Numbered from the stretch's first letter, positions 38,864-51,814 are shown. The stretch is 64,000 bases of DNA from Brevundimonas sp. EYE_349 (GCF_023147505.1 NZ_JAHXPB010000001.1:186001-250000), one strand, 5' to 3'. Notes: generated from the sequence alone by a model not told the origin. A program made the numbers and translations.

Positions 38864-39639
38864 TGCTTTTGGCCATCGAGCAGGGCAACACCAATACGTT
38901 GTTCGCCGTTCACGACGGATCGGAATGGATCGCCCAATGGCGCGCCGCCACCGAGGCCAGCCGCACGGCGGACGAATACGCCGTCTGGCTGAACCAGTTG
39001 ATGGTCATGAAGGGGTTGGCGGTCGCCGACCTGACCGGCTGCATTATCTCCAGCGTCGTGCCGCAGTCGATCTTCAATCTGCGCAACCTGGCGCGCCGTT
39101 ATCTAAACATCGAGCCGCTGGTGATCGGTGAGAATGTCGACCTGGGCATCGACGTGCGGATCGCCAAGCCCAGCGAGGCCGGCGCCGACCGTCTGGTCAA
39201 CGCCATTGGAGCCAAGCTGCTGTATTCGGGCGACCTGATCGTGATCGACAGCGGCACGGCGACGACCTTCGACATCGTGGCGCACGACGGCGCCTTCGAG
39301 GGCGGGCTGATCGCGCCGGGCATCAATCTGTCGCTGCAAGCCCTGCACGAGGCGGCGGCCAAACTGCCGCGCATCGCCATCCAGCGGCCTGAAAACGTCA
39401 TCGGGCGCGGCACGGTCGAGGCCATGCAGTCGGGCGTTTTCTGGGGCTATATTTCGTTGATCGAGGGCCTGGTCGCGCGCATCAAGGCCGAGTGGGGTCG
39501 ACCCATGACGGTCATCGGCACCGGCGGCGTCGCCAGCCTGTTCGAAGGCGCGACCGACAGCATCGACCACTTCGATTCCGACCTGACCATTCGCGGCCTC
39601 CTCGCAATCTGGCGTCGTAACGCCCATTTGACTGACTGA
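38863..39639 (+). CDS. coaX: Type III pantothenate kinase
   Basis: A 258-residue CoaX of the ASKHA fold, catalysing the first step of coenzyme A synthesis (pantothenate to 4'-phosphopantothenate). Motifs are AIEQGNTNT at the N-terminus (phosphate 1; the usual first acidic residue Asp is Glu here), [27 protein letters not shown] and the C-terminal GTGGVASLF. The ATG overlaps the birA stop. Absence of a CoaA-type kinase in the window is not informative. Confidence 0.95.
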   Translation: MLLAIEQGNTNTLFAVHDGSEWIAQWRAATEASRTADEYAVWLNQLMVMKGLAVADLTGCIISSVVPQSIFNLRNLARRYLNIEPLVIGENVDLGIDVRIAKPSEAGADRLVNAIGAKLLYSGDLIVIDSGTATTFDIVAHDGAFEGGLIAPGINLSLQALHEAAAKLPRIAIQRPENVIGRGTVEAMQSGVFWGYISLIEGLVARIKAEWGRPMTVIGTGGVASLFEGATDSIDHFDSDLTIRGLLAIWRRNAHLTD

Positions 39640-41313
39640 ATGAAAAAGCAAAACCAAGACGAACTCGTTTTCCTGCCGCTGGGCGGCTCGGACGAGGTCG
39701 GTATGAACCTGAACGCCTATGGCTTCGGCCCGGAGGCGAACCGTGAATGGCTGATCGTCGATGTCGGCGTCACCTTCGGAGATCTGTCCACGCCGGGCGT
39801 GGACGTGATCGTGCCCGATCCGACCTATCTGCAGGGCGAGACGATCAAGGGCATCGTCCTGACCCACGCGCATGAGGACCATATCGGCGCCCTGGGCTGG
39901 CTGTGGCCGCGCATCAAGGCGCCGATCTACGCCACGCCCTTCACGGCCTATCTGATCCGCGACAAGCTGCGCGAGCGCGGCATCCTGGATCAGGTCGAAC
40001 TGATCGAGGTTCCGCTGGGCGGCACGGTCGACATCGGTTCGTTCGGCGTCACCTTCGTCAACATGACCCACTCGATCGCCGAACCAAGCGGCCTGGCCAT
40101 CGACACCCCGCTGGGGATGGTGTTCCACACCGGCGACTGGAAGATCGACGACCAACCGGTGATCGGGACCAAGACCGACGCCCCCGCCATTCGCGCCCTG
40201 GGCGACGAGGGCGTGCTGGCCATGGTGTGCGATTCCACCAACGTCTTCGTGCCGGGCGTCGCCGGGTCCGAGGGCGATGTCGCCGTCGCCATCTCCAAGC
40301 TGATCGCCAGCCTGAAGGGCCGCGTCGCCGTGGGCTGTTTCGCCTCCAACGTCGCCCGGATGGACAGCGTGATCCGCGCGGCCGAGGCCTGTGGGCGTCG
40401 TGTCGCCCTGGCCGGCCGGTCGATGCACCGGATCACGGCGGCGGCCAAGCACGTCGGCATGCTGCAGGACGTCAAACCCTTCCTGTCGGACGAAGAGGCC
40501 CGCGTCTGGCCCGCCGATCAGATCCTTTATCTGTGCACCGGCAGCCAGGGCGAGGCGAGGGCGGCCCTGTCGCGCGTCGCCGATGGGACACACCCGACGG
40601 TCAAGCTGGGCCTGGGCGATCACTGCATCTTCTCGTCGCGCCAGATCCCGGGCAACGAACTGGCCATCGGCAATCTGCAGGACCGGCTCGCGGATCGCGG
40701 CGTGCGCCTCTACACCGAGAAGGATCACCCCGGCATCCACGTCTCGGGCCACCCCTGCCGCGACGAGCTGAAGCAGATGTACGAATGGGCGCGGCCGCAG
40801 ATCGCGGTGCCGACCCATGGCGTTCGACGCTTCCTGCTCGAACACGCCAACCTGGCCAAGGAGGTCGGCGTTCAGGAGACTGTCACGCCGCGCAACGGCG
40901 ACATGGTGCGTCTGGCGCCCGGACCGGCACAGATCATCGACGAAGTGCCGAACGGCCGCCTGTATGTCGACGGCGGGATGCTGGTCACCGAACAGGGCGA
41001 GGCGCTGAAGGAGCGTCGGCACGCCTCGACCAACGGCGTGCTGATCGTCAGCTTCGCCCTGGACAAGCGCGGCCGGATCGTCAGCGACATCGACATCCGC
41101 AGCGTGGGCCTGCCGGGCGACCTGCAGAAGCCGCTGGGCGATGTGCTGGACGACCTGGCCGAGCGCGTCGAACAGGTGGTCAAGAACCTGAAGGGCGAGG
41201 CGCCGGAGGACGAGATGGTGGTGGAACAGGCCATCGCCCGCGTGCTGAAGAAGGCCAGTCAGCAGGTCTGGGATCGCCGTCCCATCGTCGAGACCGTCGT
41301 CCTGCGCGTCTGA
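39640..41313 (+). CDS. rnj: Ribonuclease J
   Basis: A 557-residue metallo-beta-lactamase / beta-CASP exo- and endoribonuclease. The metal motif is THAHEDHIGAL (HxHxDH, about residues 74-84); further ligands are in NMTHSIAEPSG and FHTGDWK, and the beta-CASP domain in VCDSTNVFVPG and CTGSQGEARAAL. A C-terminal dimerisation domain follows. It matures and degrades RNA from the 5' end. The ATG directly abuts the coaX TGA, with no gap. Confidence 0.96.
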   Translation: MKKQNQDELVFLPLGGSDEVGMNLNAYGFGPEANREWLIVDVGVTFGDLSTPGVDVIVPDPTYLQGETIKGIVLTHAHEDHIGALGWLWPRIKAPIYATPFTAYLIRDKLRERGILDQVELIEVPLGGTVDIGSFGVTFVNMTHSIAEPSGLAIDTPLGMVFHTGDWKIDDQPVIGTKTDAPAIRALGDEGVLAMVCDSTNVFVPGVAGSEGDVAVAISKLIASLKGRVAVGCFASNVARMDSVIRAAEACGRRVALAGRSMHRITAAAKHVGMLQDVKPFLSDEEARVWPADQILYLCTGSQGEARAALSRVADGTHPTVKLGLGDHCIFSSRQIPGNELAIGNLQDRLADRGVRLYTEKDHPGIHVSGHPCRDELKQMYEWARPQIAVPTHGVRRFLLEHANLAKEVGVQETVTPRNGDMVRLAPGPAQIIDEVPNGRLYVDGGMLVTEQGEALKERRHASTNGVLIVSFALDKRGRIVSDIDIRSVGLPGDLQKPLGDVLDDLAERVEQVVKNLKGEAPEDEMVVEQAIARVLKKASQQVWDRRPIVETVVLRV

Positions 41314-41359
41314 GATTAGCGGTCGCGACAGGCCGCCCGCATCGGCTATAGGCTGAGGC

Positions 41360-41698
41360 ATGGCCGAGACGCTCTTTCTGCTGAATCCCGACTGGCACGA
41401 CGATCAGGGCGGGCCGTGGTTCTGCCCGCCCGGCGCCTATATCGAGGGCGTTCTGGCCTTCTATCCGCGACTGCGCGAGGCGCTGAACGTGGTCTATCTG
41501 GACCATGCGAAGCCGCGACCGCCGGTGATCGAACAGGTGGGCGAGGCGCATCAGAGCTGTCCGATCCTGATCCTGGACGGCGAACTGGACTGGCCCGACG
41601 CGCAGGTCAGCGCGGCGACCGGGCGGCGTTTCCTGCAGGATCACGCCATCGCCCCCTATCTGGCGGCCCGCTACGGCGTCGGCCGCCCGCATCCCTGA
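41360..41698 (+). CDS. DUF3088-family protein
   Basis: A 112-residue soluble protein with the pattern LFLLNPDWHDDQGGPWFCPPGAYIEGVLAFYP (landmarks DWHD and FCPPGAYIEG), then LNVVYLDHAKPRPPVIEQVGE and CPILILDGELDWP. This matches the DUF3088 family, whose members look like truncated thioredoxin-fold or glutathione-S-transferase-like proteins. The function is unknown. The Cys in FCPPG sits where a thioredoxin-like active site could be; that is speculative. Confidence 0.8.
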   Translation: MAETLFLLNPDWHDDQGGPWFCPPGAYIEGVLAFYPRLREALNVVYLDHAKPRPPVIEQVGEAHQSCPILILDGELDWPDAQVSAATGRRFLQDHAIAPYLAARYGVGRPHP

Positions 41699-41714
41699 AG
41701 CAAAGAGGCCCGTC

Positions 41715-41981
41715 ATGCCCATCGGCCCGCTGACCATGATCGGCATCTACATCATCGTCTGGTGGACGGTGCTGTTCGCCGTCCTGCCGCTCGGCACCTC
41801 GCAGGAAACCCACGAGCCGCCGACCGACGGCGCCCAATGGGGCGCGCCCCGCACGCCGAACCTGAAGAAAAAGTTCCTGACCACCACCTGGGTCTCGGCG
41901 ATCGTCTGGGCCTTCGTCATGGTGCTGATCTTCACCGGCTGGCTGCCGCTGCCGGACTTCTCGCACGCGCCTGCAGTCTAA
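41715..41981 (+). CDS. DUF1467-family two-helix membrane protein
   Basis: An 88-residue protein with two transmembrane helices (about 5-25 and 59-78) joined by a polar loop containing LPLGTSQETHEPPTDGAQWGAPRTPNLKKKF. This is the standard DUF1467 layout (PLG...GAPxxPNLKKKF). It lies just upstream of proS, as in many alphaproteobacteria; the role is unknown. Confidence 0.85.
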   Translation: MPIGPLTMIGIYIIVWWTVLFAVLPLGTSQETHEPPTDGAQWGAPRTPNLKKKFLTTTWVSAIVWAFVMVLIFTGWLPLPDFSHAPAV

Positions 41982-42058
41982 ACCGCAAGCCGGTCTAGCT
42001 TTCGCCCCGCTCCAGCGGCTAAAGCCTTGTTCCGTCTCTACGCCTAGGATTCCCGATC

Positions 42059-43375
42059 ATGCGCCTGTCGCGCTTTTTCCTGCCCACGCTGAAGGAAGCC
42101 CCTTCGGACGCCCAGATCGTCTCGCACCAGCTGATGCTGCGCGCCGGCATGATCAAGCAGGAGGCCGCCGGCATCTACGCCTGGCTGCCGCTGGGTCTGA
42201 AGGTGCTGCGCAAGATCGAGCAGATTGTGCGCGAGGAGCAGACGCGGGCAGGGGCGGTCGAACTGCTGATGCCGACCCTGCAACTGGCCGACCTGTGGCG
42301 CGAGAGCGGCCGCTACGACGCCTATGGCCCCGAGATGCTGCGCATCACTGACCGGCATGAGCGCGAACTGCTGTACGGCCCCACGAACGAGGAGATGGTC
42401 ACCGACATCTTCCGGGCCTATGTGAAATCCTACAAGTCGCTGCCGCTGAACCTGTTTCACATTCAGTGGAAGTTCCGCGACGAGCGCCGCCCGCGCTTTG
42501 GCGTGATGCGCGGCCGCGAGTTCCTGATGAAGGACGCCTATTCGTTCGATCTGGACGAGGCGTCGGCCCGCACCGCCTACAACCGTATGTTCACGGCCTA
42601 TCTGAACACCTTCGCCCGTATCGGCCTGAAGGCCGTGCCGATGCGCGCCGATACCGGCCCCATCGGCGGCGACCTGAGCCACGAGTTCATCGTTCTGGCC
42701 GAAACCGGCGAGAGCGAGGTCTTCTGCGACCGCAAGCTGGTCGAGATGGCGCCGCCCGGACACGATCTGGACGCCGAGGCGCTGCAGGCCGTGTTCGACG
42801 AGCGCACGGCGCTGTACGCCGCGACCGAGGAAATGCACGACCAGGCCCAGTTCGAAGCCCAGACCGCCGAAAGCGACCGTCTGTCGGCCCGCGGCATCGA
42901 GGTCGGCCACATCTTCTATTTCGGCACCAAATATTCCGCGCCGATGAAGGCCAAGGTCGCCGGGCCGGACGGTCAGGACACCGAGGTCCATATGGGCAGC
43001 TATGGCGTCGGGGTGTCGCGCCTGCTCGGCGCCATCATCGAGGCCAGCCACGACGAGGGCGGCATCATCTGGCCCGACGCCGTCGCGCCCTTTGATGTCG
43101 TGGTCATCAATCTGCGCGCCAACGACGCCGCCGTCTCGGCCGCCTGCGAAGATGCGGTCGCCCAGCTGGAAGCCCTGGGCAAGGATGTGCTGTACGACGA
43201 CACCGACGAGCGTCCGGGCGGCAAGTTCGCCACCGCCGACCTGATCGGCGTGCCGTGGCAGTTGACCATCGGGCCGAAAGGTCTGGCGGACGGCGTGGTC
43301 GAGCTGAAGCGCCGCGCCACCGGCGAGAAGGTCTCGGTCGCCCTGGCCGAAGCCATCGAAAGGCTGACCGCTTGA
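42059..43375 (+). CDS. proS: Prolyl-tRNA synthetase
   Basis: A 438-residue class II synthetase of the short alphaproteobacterial type, without the INS editing domain of E. coli ProS. Motif 1 region is [23 protein letters not shown], motif 2 [25 protein letters not shown] and motif 3 [16 protein letters not shown] (landmarks). A C-terminal anticodon-binding domain follows. It charges tRNA-Pro. The stop TGA overlaps the TTG start of the lol permease gene, so the two are co-translated. Confidence 0.96.
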   Translation: MRLSRFFLPTLKEAPSDAQIVSHQLMLRAGMIKQEAAGIYAWLPLGLKVLRKIEQIVREEQTRAGAVELLMPTLQLADLWRESGRYDAYGPEMLRITDRHERELLYGPTNEEMVTDIFRAYVKSYKSLPLNLFHIQWKFRDERRPRFGVMRGREFLMKDAYSFDLDEASARTAYNRMFTAYLNTFARIGLKAVPMRADTGPIGGDLSHEFIVLAETGESEVFCDRKLVEMAPPGHDLDAEALQAVFDERTALYAATEEMHDQAQFEAQTAESDRLSARGIEVGHIFYFGTKYSAPMKAKVAGPDGQDTEVHMGSYGVGVSRLLGAIIEASHDEGGIIWPDAVAPFDVVVINLRANDAAVSAACEDAVAQLEALGKDVLYDDTDERPGGKFATADLIGVPWQLTIGPKGLADGVVELKRRATGEKVSVALAEAIERLTA

Positions 43376-44658
43376 GCCTGCCGTCCCAACCGTCCGGCGC
43401 CTTCTCCTCCTGGGAGATCGGCCTGGCCCTTCGCTACCTGCGCGCTAAGCGCAAGGAGGGCGGGGTGGCCACCATCGCCGTCATCAGCTTCATCGGCATC
43501 ATGCTGGCCGTCGCCGTGCTGATCAGCGTAATGAGCATCATGTCCGGCTTCCGCAGCGAGCTGCTGGGCCGAATGCTGGCCTTCAACGGGCACATGTATG
43601 TTCAGGGGCCGGTCCTGACGTCGCCGGATCGGGATGCGGTCCTCAAGAAGATCGAGGCCATCCCCGGCGTCTATAGCGTCAATCCGCTGAACGAGGCGCA
43701 GAGCCTGATCCGCGTAGGCAGCTATACGACCGGGGTGATGGTCAAGGGCATTCGTCCGCAGGACCTGGCCAAGACGCAGTATGTGTTCGACAGCCTGTCG
43801 CCGCAGGAGCGCGATAGCTTCGGCAAGGGCGCCTATGGCGGCGACCGCGTCCTGATCGGCGCGGCCCTGGCCAACTCGCTGGGCATTCGGGTCGGCGACG
43901 CGATCACCGTCTATTCGCCGACCGGCGCCGACAGCGCCTTCGGCAATTTGGGCGGTCTGGAGAAGACCTATTTCGTGGGCGGCCTGTTCCGTTCGGGCGC
44001 CGCCGATTACGACCGCGCCTTCATGTTCATGCCGCTGGAGCAGCAGCAGCTGTTCTTCGGCAAGGAAGGCGTCTGGGACGCCATCGAGATCAAGGTCGAT
44101 GACCCCGATCAGGTCGGCACCCTGACGCCCGCCATACGCGCCGCCGCCGGCCCCGGCTCGGTCGTCAGCGACTGGCGCGAACGCCTCGCCGCCTTCTATG
44201 GCGCGCTGAAGGTCGAGCGGGTGGCCATGAGCATCATCCTGGGCCTGGTCGTCGCCATCGCCGCCATGAACATCATCTCCGGCATCGTCATGCTGGTGAA
44301 GAACAAGGGGCGCGACATCGCCATCCTGCGCACCATCGGCGCCAGCCCGTCGGCGATCCTGCGCGTCTTCTTCATGGCCGGCGCCATGATCGGCGTGGCG
44401 GGCACACTGGCCGGACTGCTGCTGGGCCTGCTGTTCTGCTGGAACATCGGCGCGATCCAGCATTTCCTGGAGTGGGCGCTTCAGACCAAGCTGTTCGATT
44501 CCGACGTCTATATGCTGGACGCCATTCCTGCCCTGGTCGATCCGATCGACGTGACCTGGGTCGCCTTCTGGTCGTTGCTGATGAGCTGTATCGCCAGCCT
44601 GCCGCCGTCGTGGAATGCGTCGCGCATCGATCCCGTGGAGGCGCTCCGCTATGAGTAA
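43372..44658 (+). CDS. lolC: Lipoprotein-releasing ABC transporter permease (LolC/LolE family)
   Basis: A 428-residue permease. One N-terminal helix ([21 protein letters not shown]), a large MacB-like periplasmic domain (about 50-270) and three C-terminal helices ([23 protein letters not shown] and following) are visible. It extracts outer-membrane lipoproteins from the inner membrane for LolA. Only one permease gene accompanies lolD, so it presumably works as a homodimer, as is usual in alphaproteobacteria. TTG start at 43372, overlapping the proS stop by four bases; no ATG fits the family N-terminus. Confidence 0.92.
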   Translation: MSLPSQPSGAFSSWEIGLALRYLRAKRKEGGVATIAVISFIGIMLAVAVLISVMSIMSGFRSELLGRMLAFNGHMYVQGPVLTSPDRDAVLKKIEAIPGVYSVNPLNEAQSLIRVGSYTTGVMVKGIRPQDLAKTQYVFDSLSPQERDSFGKGAYGGDRVLIGAALANSLGIRVGDAITVYSPTGADSAFGNLGGLEKTYFVGGLFRSGAADYDRAFMFMPLEQQQLFFGKEGVWDAIEIKVDDPDQVGTLTPAIRAAAGPGSVVSDWRERLAAFYGALKVERVAMSIILGLVVAIAAMNIISGIVMLVKNKGRDIAILRTIGASPSAILRVFFMAGAMIGVAGTLAGLLLGLLFCWNIGAIQHFLEWALQTKLFDSDVYMLDAIPALVDPIDVTWVAFWSLLMSCIASLPPSWNASRIDPVEALRYE

Positions 44659-45355
44659 GGCTCCCATCCTGTCGGTGCGCGGCCTGACCCGCACCTATCC
44701 CACGGCCCAGGGCGGACTGACCGTTTTGAAGGGCGTCGATCTGGACGTGTTTCCGGGCGAACTGGTCGGGCTGATCGGACCGTCGGGGTCCGGCAAGTCG
44801 TCACTGCTGCACGCCGCCGGTCTGTTGGAAAAGCCGACCAGCGGTACGGTGGCCATCGATGGCGAACAGGTCGGCGATCTGGACGAGCGCGCGCGCACCC
44901 GGCTGCGCCTGGGCCGGATCGGCTTCGTCTATCAGTTCCACCATCTGCTGCCCGAGTTCGACGCCCGCGACAACGTCGCCTTGCCGATGCGGATCGCCGG
45001 CCTGGGGCAGGATGAGGCCCGCAAGCGCGCTGAAGTCACCTTGACGGCGCTCGGCCTGGGCGAGCGCCTGACGCACCAACCGGCGCAACTGTCGGGCGGC
45101 GAGCAGCAGCGCGTCGCCATCGCCCGCGCCCTGGCCAACGGTCCACGCCTGCTGCTGGCCGACGAGCCGACAGGCAACCTTGACCCGATCACCAGCCAGT
45201 CGGTGTTCGAGGCCCTGCGCGACCTGGCCAAGACCACGGGCGTCGCCGCCCTGATCGCCACGCACAATATGGAGTTGGCCGGTCATATGGACAGGGTCTT
45301 CGCCCTGCGCGACGGCCATCTGGAAGAGCGCGCGGCCGAAAGCCACGCCTATTGA
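44651..45355 (+). CDS. lolD: Lipoprotein-releasing ABC transporter ATPase
   Basis: A 234-residue ABC ATPase with Walker A GPSGSGKSS, Q-loop VYQFHHLLPEF (the LolD-typical FHHLLPEF segment), signature LSGGEQQR and Walker B LLLADEPTGNLD. It powers the LolC/E permease, whose gene it overlaps by 8 nt. The start at 44651 ([16 protein letters not shown]) is the family start. The stop directly abuts the convergent msrA stop. Confidence 0.96.
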   Translation: MSKAPILSVRGLTRTYPTAQGGLTVLKGVDLDVFPGELVGLIGPSGSGKSSLLHAAGLLEKPTSGTVAIDGEQVGDLDERARTRLRLGRIGFVYQFHHLLPEFDARDNVALPMRIAGLGQDEARKRAEVTLTALGLGERLTHQPAQLSGGEQQRVAIARALANGPRLLLADEPTGNLDPITSQSVFEALRDLAKTTGVAALIATHNMELAGHMDRVFALRDGHLEERAAESHAY

Positions 45356-45964
45356 TCAACTGACGGCGGCGTCGCCCCAGATGGCGCGCAGCCGTTCCGG
45401 CCGGCGGCAACCGATCCGATAGGCCTGATAGCTGGCGGCGTGGCGTTTGGCGTAGTTCTGATGCTCTTCGGCCGCCGGCCAGAAGCGCTGGACGCCGACG
45501 ACCGGGGTGGTGAAGCTCTTTCTCAACACCCGCATCGCCGCATCGCGGGAGGCGACCGCATCGGCCCGCTGCTGGTCCGTAGCGAAGACCGCCGCACGAT
45601 AGGATGGGCCCTGATCGCAGAACTGACCGTTTGGATCGGTCGGGTCGATGGTGCGCCAGTAGCGATCGACCAGGGCGCGATAGCTGACGACGCGCGGATC
45701 GAAGGTGACCTGCACCGCCTCCATATGGCCGGTCCCGCCGCGCACCACCTGCTCATAGGTCGGATTGGCGGTGTGGCCGCCGACAAAGCCCGACACGGCG
45801 GACCGCACGCCGGGCACGTCTTCGAACGCCTTTTCCTCCGACCAGAAACAGCCGCCCGCGAAGATCGCCGTCCGCAGGTCCGGCGCACGGGACTGAGCAT
45901 AGACGACCGGCGACGCCAGCAAAGCCGCTCCCGCCAGAATGGAAACCCCAAACCGCATCGCCAT
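45356..45964 (-). CDS. msrA: Exported peptide-methionine (S)-S-oxide reductase
   Basis: A 202-residue MsrA with a signal peptide (MAMRFGVSILAGAALLASPVVYAQ), so it is periplasmic. The catalytic motif is GCFWSEE, and GHTANPTYEQVVRGGTGHMEAVQVTFDP is the family core. The C-terminal Cys in YRIGCRRP is the likely resolving residue. It repairs methionine-S-sulfoxide in envelope proteins. No msrB partner is adjacent. Its stop meets the lolD stop end to end with no spacer. Confidence 0.93.
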   Translation of the reverse strand: MAMRFGVSILAGAALLASPVVYAQSRAPDLRTAIFAGGCFWSEEKAFEDVPGVRSAVSGFVGGHTANPTYEQVVRGGTGHMEAVQVTFDPRVVSYRALVDRYWRTIDPTDPNGQFCDQGPSYRAAVFATDQQRADAVASRDAAMRVLRKSFTTPVVGVQRFWPAAEEHQNYAKRHAASYQAYRIGCRRPERLRAIWGDAAVS

Positions 45965-46075
45965 TACCTGTTGTTGTCTGGTCAGGAATACGTGGGCGAC
46001 AGCCGTTCGGTTTCAGGCCGCAGGCATCGGCTGACCGTCGCGGCGATCACCGCTGCGCTTGACGAGAACGCACAG

Positions 46076-46101
46076 GGAACATAGAACAGAGAGAGAACAT
46101 T
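46076..46101 (+). promoter_or_regulatory. Weak EcfG-like element before a small ORF
   Basis: GGAAC (46076-46080), 17-nt spacer, CATT (46098-46101): one mismatch to the EcfG consensus in the -10. It would start transcription about 10 nt before the ATG at 46120. Confidence 0.3.
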
Positions 46102-46119
46102 TTCGAGGTCGGGAAAGCC

Positions 46120-46215
46120 ATGCCGCGTTTGATGAGGGATATGTTGTCGTTGGCCTGCTGCGGCGGTTTCGTCTGGATGGTCTGGACGTTGGCGTTCAGT
46201 GTCACCGCCGTCTGA
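46120..46215 (+). CDS. 31-residue hydrophobic small protein
   Basis: A short ORF (MPRLMRDMLSLACCGG...FSVTAV). It has a basic N-terminus, one hydrophobic helix with Cys-Cys and three aromatic residues (FVWMVW), and no charged tail. Preceded by GGGAAA 7 nt away, a modest Shine-Dalgarno. It lies alone in a 479-nt gap between msrA and dnaE. A longer minus-strand frame covers the same DNA but is arginine-rich and has no family-like features. Membrane micropeptides of this shape occur in Caulobacterales; function unknown. Confidence 0.45.
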   Translation: MPRLMRDMLSLACCGGFVWMVWTLAFSVTAV

Positions 46216-46443
46216 GGAAGGATCCGGTGGGCGTTGGCGTCTGAAATGCGTCGACGAACATCAATAGGTTCAATCAAGTTCAGACGATGAGGCGCTGTTT
46301 TCCAGTCTCGCGACCATCGGTTCGCCGTTCTTCTGGGGATGATGCAGCGCCGCATCGGGTTTGCCATGGTGGCGCGGCGCAGGATGTGAGACTCGCTTTA
46401 GGGTGATGATAGGCGGACGTTGCGTCGCCCAGACGGAGAGCCA
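46216..46443. other. Noncoding leader region of dnaE
   Basis: About 228 nt with no convincing gene, repeat or terminator. The dnaE promoter should be here, but I cannot pick a clear -35/-10 pair. Confidence 0.3.
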
Positions 46444-49908
<3,465 letters not shown>

Positions 49909-49950
49909 GGATTTGCAGGCGTGAGCTTATGGTCAAGCTGTTGATTTTTC

Positions 49951-49976
49951 GGAACCTCACGGGCGCGTGATGGGTT
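49951..49976 (+). promoter_or_regulatory. EcfG-type promoter for the DUF4142 lipoprotein gene
   Basis: GGAAC (49951-49955), 17-nt spacer, GGTT (49973-49976): one mismatch to GGAAC-N17-CGTT. The predicted start is near 49984, 20 nt before the ATG at 50004. Confidence 0.55.
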
Positions 49977-50003
49977 TGGTCAGTCCATAGGGAGACTGTT
50001 CCA

Positions 50004-50600
50004 ATGAAATATCTCGCCATCGCCAGCGTCGCCTCGCTGGCTCTCCTCGCAGCGTGCAACCAAGGTGGAGACAGCGCCGGCCAGAACGCCAGCGAAGCCG
50101 TCAACGCCACCCAGGACGCGACTTCGGGCGTCGTCGGCCAGACCTCGGCCATGACCATGGGCGCCAACACCGTGGACGGCTTCGTGACCGGTCTGGGCAC
50201 GAGCAACATGTACGAACTGGAAGCGGCCAAGATCGCCGCCGCCAAATCGACCAACGCCGACGTAAAGGCGCTGGCCGCCATGATCACCAAGGACCACACC
50301 GCCGCCGGCGAGAAGCTGGGCGCTGCAGTCGCGACCGCCGGTCCGAACGTGGCCATCCCGACCACTCTGGACGAGCGCCGCAAGGGTCTGATCGACAACC
50401 TGAACGCCGCCACGCCCGGCGACTTTGACAAGGTCTATCTGAACCAGCAGGTCGCCGCCCATAACGAGGCCCTGACCTTGCTTAACGGTTTCGCCGGCAA
50501 CACGGACGCTCCGGCCCTGTCGACGCTGGCGCGCGAACTGGTGGCCCCGGTGACCGCGCATCGCGACCGCGCCCAAGCGCTGCTTGATGCGATGAAGTAA
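50004..50600 (+). CDS. DUF4142 ferritin-like lipoprotein
   Basis: A 198-residue protein with a lipoprotein signal (MKYLAIASVASLALLAAC, lipobox LAAC-N) and a disordered Asn/Ala-rich linker. A four-helix DUF4142 domain follows (FVTGLGTSNMYELEAAKIAAAKS, VKALAAMITKDHTAAGEKL, FDKVYLNQQVAAHNEALTLLNGF; landmarks). The His residues that could bind metal (DHTAA, AAHNEAL, TAHRDRA) match the family pattern. DUF4142 genes are often stress- or EcfG-controlled in alphaproteobacteria, which agrees with the promoter here. The biochemical role is unknown. Confidence 0.85.
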   Translation: MKYLAIASVASLALLAACNQGGDSAGQNASEAVNATQDATSGVVGQTSAMTMGANTVDGFVTGLGTSNMYELEAAKIAAAKSTNADVKALAAMITKDHTAAGEKLGAAVATAGPNVAIPTTLDERRKGLIDNLNAATPGDFDKVYLNQQVAAHNEALTLLNGFAGNTDAPALSTLARELVAPVTAHRDRAQALLDAMK

Positions 50601-50625
50601 GGATTACGCCTTAGGGCTGATCGGG

Positions 50626-50653
50626 AAAGGCGGTCTCGAGAGGGGCCGCCTTT
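50626..50653 (+). terminator. Terminator after the DUF4142 gene
   Basis: An 8-bp stem (50626-50633 with 50646-50653), extended by weaker inner pairs; the 3' arm ends CCTTTCT, giving only a short T-run. It lies 25 nt after the stop. Confidence 0.55.
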
Positions 50654-50674
50654 CTGCTGCGCGCGACGCAGCGC

Positions 50675-50703
50675 TTGCTATTCGAGGCCATCCCGCCTAC
50701 ATG
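50675..50703 (+). promoter_or_regulatory. rpsB: Candidate rpsB promoter and structured leader
   Basis: TTGCTA (50675-50680), 17-nt spacer, TACATG (50698-50703). A start near 50710 leaves a leader of about 117 nt with two small hairpins (CCCGC/GCGGG at 50707-50726; CGGG/CCCG near 50739-50753). rpsB leaders are autoregulated by S2 in several bacteria; whether these hairpins do that is not known. Confidence 0.45.
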
Positions 50704-50826
50704 GCCCCCGCATTTCGCAACGCGGGTGAGGCGCGATTCGGGGAGAAATCCCGGCACGCACCATTCCGAGGGTCGTCGACCTTTAATCCCCCGCGCCACG
50801 TTGATCGGAAAAAGGACTGAACGATC

Positions 50827-51735
50827 ATGGCTCTGCCTGAATTCTCGATGCGCACCCTGCTGGAAGCGGGCGCCCACTTCGGCCACCAGACGCACCGCTG
50901 GAACCCGAAGATGGACCGTTACATCTTCGGCTCGCGCTCGAACATCCACATCATCGACCTGTCGCAGACGATGCCGCTGTTCCACCAAGCTTTGGTGGCC
51001 GTGCGCGACGTCGCCGCCAAGGGCGGTCGCGTCCTGTTCGTCGGCACCAAGCGCCAGGCTTCCGAGCCGGTCGCTGAAGCCGCCAAGCGCTGCGCCCAGT
51101 ACTATATGAACAACCGTTGGCTTGGCGGTACGCTGACCAACTGGCGCACCGTCTCGGGCTCGATCGCTCGTCTGCGCGAACTGGAAGGCATCCTCGAGAA
51201 CGGCGGCGAAGGCCGCGTCAAGAAGGAACTGCTGACCTTGCAGCGCGAGAAGGACAAGCTGGAACTGTCGCTGGGCGGCATCAAGGACATGGGTTCGATT
51301 CCGGACATCATGTTCGTGATCGACACCAACAAGGAAGCGATCGCGATCCAGGAAGCCCGCAAGCTGAACATCCCGATCATCGCCATTTTGGACACCAACT
51401 CGGACCCGGACGGCATCACCTATCCGGTGCCCGGCAACGACGACGCCGCGCGCGCTATCCAGACCTACTGCGACCTGATCGCGGACGCGGTTCTGGACGG
51501 TCTGGCCGCTGGCGCCTCGGCCTCGGGCGTGGACCTGGGCGCTTCGGAAGCCCCGGTCGAGCCGATGCTGCGCGAAGCCTCGGCGCCGGTCGCCGCTGAA
51601 GCCGCTCCGGCCGGCACGGAAGGCGCCGCCGCCGAGCTGGAAGCCGCCGCTCAACCGGCCGTCGCCGATGAAGCGGCCCAGGCCGCCACTTCGGAAGCCA
51701 ACGACGCGGTCGAAACCGAGAAGGCCACGGGCTGA
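50827..51735 (+). CDS. rpsB: 30S ribosomal protein S2 with C-terminal extension
   Basis: A 302-residue S2. The core has [30 protein letters not shown], the coiled coil around [20 protein letters not shown], and [19 protein letters not shown] (landmarks). From about residue 245 an Ala/Glu/Pro-rich acidic tail of some 55 residues follows, absent in E. coli S2. Such tails are common in Caulobacterales and are probably disordered. S2 joins the 30S head-body junction and is needed for S1 binding. Confidence 0.97.
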   Translation: MALPEFSMRTLLEAGAHFGHQTHRWNPKMDRYIFGSRSNIHIIDLSQTMPLFHQALVAVRDVAAKGGRVLFVGTKRQASEPVAEAAKRCAQYYMNNRWLGGTLTNWRTVSGSIARLRELEGILENGGEGRVKKELLTLQREKDKLELSLGGIKDMGSIPDIMFVIDTNKEAIAIQEARKLNIPIIAILDTNSDPDGITYPVPGNDDAARAIQTYCDLIADAVLDGLAAGASASGVDLGASEAPVEPMLREASAPVAAEAAPAGTEGAAAELEAAAQPAVADEAAQAATSEANDAVETEKATG

Positions 51736-51745
51736 TGGCCCGCAG

Positions 51746-51814
51746 GGCGGCGCTCGGGTTTTCGAACGCCGCCTGACGAAATGACACACGGCCGGGCTAA
51801 GTCAGTCCGGCCGT
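51746..51814. other. Two hairpins between rpsB and tsf
   Basis: GGCGGCG/CGCCGCC (51746-51752 with 51767-51773) and ACGGCCGG/CCGGCCGT (51788-51795 with 51807-51814). There is no T-tract. They may lower read-through into tsf or protect the rpsB 3' end. Confidence 0.5.

Noticed and set aside
46047..46367. Minus-strand ORF of about 106 codons between msrA and dnaE
   Set aside because: The product is low-complexity and basic, without recognisable domains. The small plus-strand ORF at 46120 explains the region better.
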